Below are positions 60,189 to 64,000 of a stretch of DNA of 64,000 bases, in pieces. The stretch's first letter is position 1. Each line of letters begins with the position of its first letter. Made by a program: the position numbers and the translations under genes. The notes under the pieces were generated by a model. It was not told the DNA's origin and did no database searches. It saw nothing but the letters and a program-made list of their open reading frames with translations. Source of the stretch: Verticiella alkaliphila (GTDB taxonomy: Bacteria > Pseudomonadota > Gammaproteobacteria > Burkholderiales > Burkholderiaceae_B); assembly GCF_018904615.1 (NCBI RefSeq), contig NZ_JADCNH010000019.1, positions 1 to 64,000 of the forward strand. Reading direction: 5' to 3'.

Positions 60189-61433
60189 ATGACGAACACG
60201 ATCAAAGCCGAGGGGCCGCTAGCCGGCGTCAAGGTCATCGACCTGACTGCCGTCGTCCTGGGACCGCTCGCCACGCAGATCCTGGCCGACTACGGCGCGG
60301 ATGTCATCAAGGTGGAAGGGCCCGAAGGCGACATGATGCGCAACAACGGCGTCAGCCAGAACCCGGGCATGAGTTCGATCTTCCTGTCGATCAACCGCAA
60401 CAAGCGCTCGGTGTGCATCGATCTGAAGACCGCGCAGGGCCTGCAGACGCTGACCGAACTCATCAAGACGGCCGATGTGGTGGTGCACAACATGCGCGTG
60501 CGGGCCATCGAGCGGCTGGGGCTGGGCTACGAGGCCGTCAAGGCCATCAACCCGGCCATCGTCTACTGCGCGGCCACGGGCTTCGAGGAGTCCGGCCCTT
60601 ATCGCGGCAGGCCCGCGTTCGATGAAATCGCGCAATCGGCCAGCGGATTGGTGGGCCTGCAACTGGCCAACCAGCCCGATGCCCCGCCGCAGTACGTGCC
60701 GAGCCTGATCGCCGACAAGACCGCGGGCGTGGCGCTGTGCAATGCCGTGCTTGCCGCTTTGTTCCATCGGGAGCGCAGCGGGCAGGGCCAGTACGTGGAA
60801 GTTCCCATGCTGGAGACCATGGCGGCGTTTGTCATGGTCGAGAACCTGGGCGGCATGACCTTCGAGGGCAACACCGAGCCTCCCGGGTACGCCCGCCTGC
60901 TGGGGGGCGGGCGCCAGCCCTATCGCACGGCCGATGGCTACATCTGCATGCTGCCGTACTCGCTGCCGCACTGGCGCGCGTTCCTGGCGAGCCAGGGCAT
61001 GGAAGGCCTGCTCGATGACTTGAACATCACGGATCGCCATAGCCTGAACACCCATGTGCGCACCCTGTACCAGGCCGTGCGCGACATCACGCCCACGCGT
61101 CCGTCGGCGTACTGGCTGGATCTGTGCGCGAGCCTGGACATGCCGGCCACGCCGATCACGCGGCTGGAAGAGCTGCCCGAGCACCCGCAGTTCAAGGCGG
61201 TCGGCCTCTTTCAGACGGCCGAGCATCCGACCGAAGGCAAGATCCGCTACGTGCGGCCCACGACGCGCTTTGCGCAGACGCCGGCGAGCGTGCGAAGCCT
61301 GGCCCCGCAGGTGGGTCAGCACACATGCGACGTCTTGCGCGAAGCCGGTATGCCTCCCGAGCAGATCGATGCGCTGCTCCAAGCCGGCGTGCTCCGGCAA
61401 TCCGACAGTCAGAATCAAGGAGCGTCCTCATGA
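60189..61433 (+). CDS. CaiB/BaiF class III CoA-transferase
   Basis: A 414-residue class III CoA-transferase: LAGVKVIDLTAVVLGPLATQ, DYGADVIKVEGPEGDMMRNN, VVVHNMRVRAIERLGLG and SLIADKTAGVALCNAVLAAL with the catalytic Asp. YAFxx-type loop: EPPGYARLLGGGRQPYRTAD. It should convert the imported acid into its CoA ester for the dehydrogenases on either side. It overlaps the next dehydrogenase by four bases (ATGA). Confidence 0.92.
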   Translation: MTNTIKAEGPLAGVKVIDLTAVVLGPLATQILADYGADVIKVEGPEGDMMRNNGVSQNPGMSSIFLSINRNKRSVCIDLKTAQGLQTLTELIKTADVVVHNMRVRAIERLGLGYEAVKAINPAIVYCAATGFEESGPYRGRPAFDEIAQSASGLVGLQLANQPDAPPQYVPSLIADKTAGVALCNAVLAALFHRERSGQGQYVEVPMLETMAAFVMVENLGGMTFEGNTEPPGYARLLGGGRQPYRTADGYICMLPYSLPHWRAFLASQGMEGLLDDLNITDRHSLNTHVRTLYQAVRDITPTRPSAYWLDLCASLDMPATPITRLEELPEHPQFKAVGLFQTAEHPTEGKIRYVRPTTRFAQTPASVRSLAPQVGQHTCDVLREAGMPPEQIDALLQAGVLRQSDSQNQGASS

Positions 61434-62592
61434 CGGTGGTCATCGAGCAAGAGCACCAGATGCTCAAGGAACTGGTGCAGCGTTTCGTTCGGGAATCGCT
61501 CGTGCCGTTGGAGCCCGCGCTGCTGGCGCGCGAGATCGCGGGCGAGGGCTTGCGCCTGACCGACGACGAGAACGCGCATCTCTACCAGGTGTCGCGCGAG
61601 CTGGATCTCTGGGGCCTGGATGCCCCAGAAGAGATGGGCGGCTTCGATCTGCCCACGGTCGCCATGGTGGGGGTGAACGAGGCGCTGGGTCACACCATCG
61701 TGCCGTTTCACCTGCCGCCCGATTCGCCGAACCTTCGGATGCTGCTGGAGACCGCGAACGACGATCAGCGCGAGCGTTATCTCGCGCCCTATGCGAAGGG
61801 GCTCACGCAGTCGGCCATCGCCATTTCAGAGCCCGGCGCCGGGCCGATCCGGCCGGGCTGAAGACGACCGCCCGCCGAGACGGCGACGATTGGGTGCTCA
61901 ACGGCCGCAAGATCTGGATCAGCAATGCCCGCCGGGCCGACTGGACCATCGTGATGGCCCGCACCCAGCATGCGGATGGCATGCACCCGGGCGTCACCGC
62001 CTTCCTGGTGGACCGTGGCACACCCGGTCTGATCCTTGAGCGCGAGATCGCCATGATCGGCGGCACGAGCACCTATGAACTCGTGCTGGACGAGTGCCGC
62101 ATTCCGGACACCCAGCGGCTGGGCGAGGAGGGCAAGGGTTTTCGCCCCATGCAGAAGCGACTGTCCACGCGGCGCGTCGAGATGGCGGCGTGGTGCATTG
62201 GCCGCGCGCAGCGTGCGCTCGACATCATGATGGAGCAAGTGCGCCAGCGCACGACGTTCGGCGCTGTGCTGGCCGATCGCCAGGCCATCCAGTGGTGGAT
62301 CGCCGACGCCGCCACGCGCATCCATGCGTGCCGCCTCATGACCTACGACGCGGCAGCGCGGATCGACCGTGGCGAGGATGCCCGCACGCAGGTGTCCATG
62401 ATCAAGGTGTTCTCCACCGAGATGGCCTGGGACGTGATCGATCGGGCCATGCAGGCGCTGGGCGCCATGGGCATGACGCGTGAGCTGCCCCTGCAGCAGA
62501 TGGCCAACCAGACCCGGCTGATGCGCATCTACGAAGGCCCGAGCGAGGTGCATCGCTGGGTCGTGGCGCGCAACACGTTGGCCGGGCTCTGA
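61430..62592 (+). pseudogene. Acyl-CoA dehydrogenase (ACAD10/11-like) with one-base frameshift
   Basis: 387 residues if intact. The first frame ends IAISEPGAGPIRPG with a stop at 61859-61861; the other frame continues DPAGLKTTARRDGDDWVLNG, KIWISNARRADWTIVMARTQ and finishes MRIYEGPSEVHRWVVARNTL, which holds the catalytic Glu. The family motif should read S-E-P-G-A-G-S-D-P-A, so one base is missing around 61842-61848; 1163 bases become 388 codons. The C-terminal pattern resembles ACAD10/11-type enzymes acting on hydroxyacyl- or long-chain CoA. Fifth gene of the operon. Confidence 0.85.
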
Positions 62593-62624
62593 CCCGCACC
62601 ACACCATCGAAGGAGGAGATCAGC

Positions 62625-63650
62625 ATGACATCAGACAAGAACGTGGGCGCAGGCGGATACACCCGCCGCAGCCTGCTCAAGCACGGCACCCTGGCCCTTG
62701 GCATGGCGGCGCTTGGCAGCCCGGGCCTGCTGTCGGCCGCGGCGCCGGCGGCAGCGAGCTACCCCACGCGGGCGGTCCGCTTCGTGATTCCATTCCCCGC
62801 GGGCACCGGCACGGACGCCACGGCGCGCATCTTCGCGCGGGCCTTCTCCGAGGCCACCGGTCAGTCGGTGGTCGTGGAGAACAAGCCGGGCGGCAACGGC
62901 TTCATTGCCGTGCAGGACGTGTTGAACAGCGCCGCTGATGGTTACACCATCTTCATCGGCAGCAATTCCACGCTCGCCACCAACGCCGCTGTGTTCAAGC
63001 GCATTCCCTACGATCCGCTCAAGGATTTCGCCCCCATCAGCTTCCTGATCCAGGGCCCCTGCCTGGTCGTGGTAGCCAAGGACTCGCCCTTTCACTCGTT
63101 GCAGGACCTGGCTGCTGCTGCCAAGGCGCGGCCGGGCAAGCTCAACTACGGCAGTGGTTCGATCTCCTATCAGCTCAATACCGAGTGGCTGAATCAGCTG
63201 CTGGGCATCAAGGCCGAGCCGATTCCCTACAAAGGGGCGAACGAAGCGTTGCTGGCGGCGATCAGCGGCGAGGTCGATTACGCCGTGGTCGATGGCACGA
63301 GCGGCACGCCGCAGGTGCAGAGTGGCCAAGTCCGTGCCCTGGTGTACTCCGGCGACGCTCGCTCGCGCCTGCTGCCCGACGTGCCGGCGTCCGCGCAAGC
63401 CGGTATTGACGGCTACCTCGCCTACAACTGGGTCGCTGCCGCCGTCTCCGCCAGGACGCCGCCCGAGATCACCGCGCGCATCCAGGCCATCTTCCAGTCG
63501 TTGAGCAGCAACGCGGCGCTGCGCGACTACTACGCCTCCCAGGCGAGCACCGTGTCCCTGACCGGCCCCGAGGAGATGCGTCGGTTTCAGGAGGAGGAGA
63601 TCGTGCGCTGGCGGGATCTGATGCAGAAGGTTGGGCTGGAACCTCAGTAG
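62625..63650 (+). CDS. Bug/TctC-family receptor with a twin-arginine type signal
   Basis: A 341-residue periplasmic receptor with a long N-terminus: GGYTRRSLLKHGTLALGMAA is a good twin-arginine signal (T-R-R-x-L-L-K), so export of the folded protein is likely, unlike the Sec-type signals of most other receptors here. The mature part starts YPTRAVRFVIPFPAGTGTDA and contains VENKPGGNGFIAVQDVLNSA, IPYKGANEALLAAISGEVDY and RWRDLMQKVGLEPQ. GGAGGAGA lies before the ATG. It closes the acyl-CoA dehydrogenase/CoA-transferase operon, giving it a second receptor besides the divergent Bug at 57042. Confidence 0.93.
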   Translation: MTSDKNVGAGGYTRRSLLKHGTLALGMAALGSPGLLSAAAPAAASYPTRAVRFVIPFPAGTGTDATARIFARAFSEATGQSVVVENKPGGNGFIAVQDVLNSAADGYTIFIGSNSTLATNAAVFKRIPYDPLKDFAPISFLIQGPCLVVVAKDSPFHSLQDLAAAAKARPGKLNYGSGSISYQLNTEWLNQLLGIKAEPIPYKGANEALLAAISGEVDYAVVDGTSGTPQVQSGQVRALVYSGDARSRLLPDVPASAQAGIDGYLAYNWVAAAVSARTPPEITARIQAIFQSLSSNAALRDYYASQASTVSLTGPEEMRRFQEEEIVRWRDLMQKVGLEPQ

Positions 63651-63703
63651 AATCCTAGCTCCCGGGGGGCGGCTGCGCCCCTCCCATTGCATGCAGGTTC
63701 GTC

Positions 63704-64000
63704 GTGGCCACTTCTTCCGTTATCAAGACCGCTGGACGCGTATTCGACGTGTTCGAATACATGCGCGAGGTGCGTCGTGCCGTCACGGTGCGGGAAATCG
63801 CCGAGCATTTCGACTATCCGCTCTCCAGCGTGCAGGTGCTGATGAAGAGCCTGTCCACGATGGGCTACCTGCGTTACGAGAACCGCCAGCGGGCCTATCT
63901 GGCCACACCCCGCCTGGCGGCGCTCGGGGATTGGGTTGCCGAGAGCATGGCCGCCACCGGCGTGAGCTTCGCCGTGCTCGAGCAATTGGCCAGGGATACC
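63704..64000 (+). CDS. IclR-family regulator, C-terminus cut by window edge
   Basis: The visible 99 codons form the winged-helix domain of an IclR protein: VIKTAGRVFDVFEYMREVRR, TVREIAEHFDYPLSSVQVLM and LSTMGYLRYENRQRAYLATP, then the start of the effector domain (VLEQLARDT). No ATG in the same frame lies upstream; I take the GTG at 63704. It follows the Bug gene at 62625 on the same strand and may regulate the preceding operon, including the inverted repeat at 57064-57103. Confidence 0.87.
   Translation, partial: MATSSVIKTAGRVFDVFEYMREVRRAVTVREIAEHFDYPLSSVQVLMKSLSTMGYLRYENRQRAYLATPRLAALGDWVAESMAATGVSFAVLEQLARDT

Noticed and set aside
1-64000. Genomic island or mobile element
   Set aside because: No integrase, transposase, tRNA or flanking direct repeat was found, and base composition looks even across cassettes apart from short regulatory AT patches.

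Overview
The window is a GC-rich, gene-dense bacterial chromosome segment. It most resembles Burkholderiales (Alcaligenaceae/Comamonadaceae-like beta-proteobacteria). The main argument is nine periplasmic solute-binding proteins of the Bug/TctC family, a family strongly expanded in Bordetella and its relatives, together with many LysR and IclR regulators and short catabolic operons. The genus cannot be fixed by reading alone. I see no rRNA, tRNA, CRISPR array, insertion sequence or phage gene. The ends cut two genes: a beta-hydroxyacid dehydrogenase on the left and an IclR regulator on the right.

Layout. 1-4.2 kb: AraC regulator, frameshifted Bug gene, dihydroxy-acid dehydratase, beta-hydroxyacid dehydrogenase (minus strand). 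4.3-7.8 kb: IclR, Bug and muconolactone-isomerase-like genes, with a divergent cyclase and YciI-like protein. 7.9-16 kb: frameshifted patatin-like protein, LysR, DHDPS-family lyase with Bug, VOC protein, LysR, M20 amidohydrolase and a zinc-independent-looking MDR oxidoreductase. 16-23 kb: a GAF-PAS-GGDEF-EAL protein, a truncated GAF-PAS paralogue, a SnoaL/NTF2-like protein, a D-2-hydroxyacid dehydrogenase and a clostripain-family lipoprotein. 22.8-25.9 kb: LysR, a D-glutamate-cyclase-like protein and Bug. 26.3-28.4 kb: a CYP152-type P450 with an in-frame stop, a small disordered protein and a YciF-like protein. 28.5-33.6 kb: LysR, CitE-like lyase, class III CoA-transferase, second cyclase, Bug. 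33.7-35 kb: PaeA/YtfL-like membrane protein. 35.1-44.7 kb: a two-armed regulon around an IclR gene. One arm carries Bug, DUF35, a thiolase-like protein, crotonase and SDR; the other carries acyl-CoA dehydrogenase, NDP-forming acyl-CoA synthetase and nitronate-monooxygenase-like protein. 44.8-50.6 kb: housekeeping/accessory genes (CPBP protease, TRIC channel, cupin, exported protein, AraC/SDR pair, LuxR-type regulator). 50.7-56 kb: IclR, an internally duplicated unknown protein, ThDP enzyme, Bug, SDR. 56-64 kb: Bug divergent from crotonase, two acyl-CoA dehydrogenases, CoA-transferase, a third acyl-CoA dehydrogenase, Bug and IclR.

The common design is a cassette: one regulator, one Bug receptor and two to six enzymes for activating and breaking down an organic acid. 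No TctA/TctB membrane subunit is present in the window, so all nine receptors would have to use a transporter encoded elsewhere. The richest cassette (35.1-44.7 kb) has every step for CoA activation, dehydrogenation, hydration and carbon-carbon cleavage. Its thiolase-like protein has Ser where the catalytic Cys is expected and is translationally coupled to a DUF35 protein, which suggests a retro-aldolase rather than a thiolase.

Five otherwise intact genes each lack exactly one base, and a sixth has a single in-frame TGA. Because all five indels are single-base losses in G/C-rich runs, sequencing or assembly error is the first thing to exclude before calling pseudogenes.
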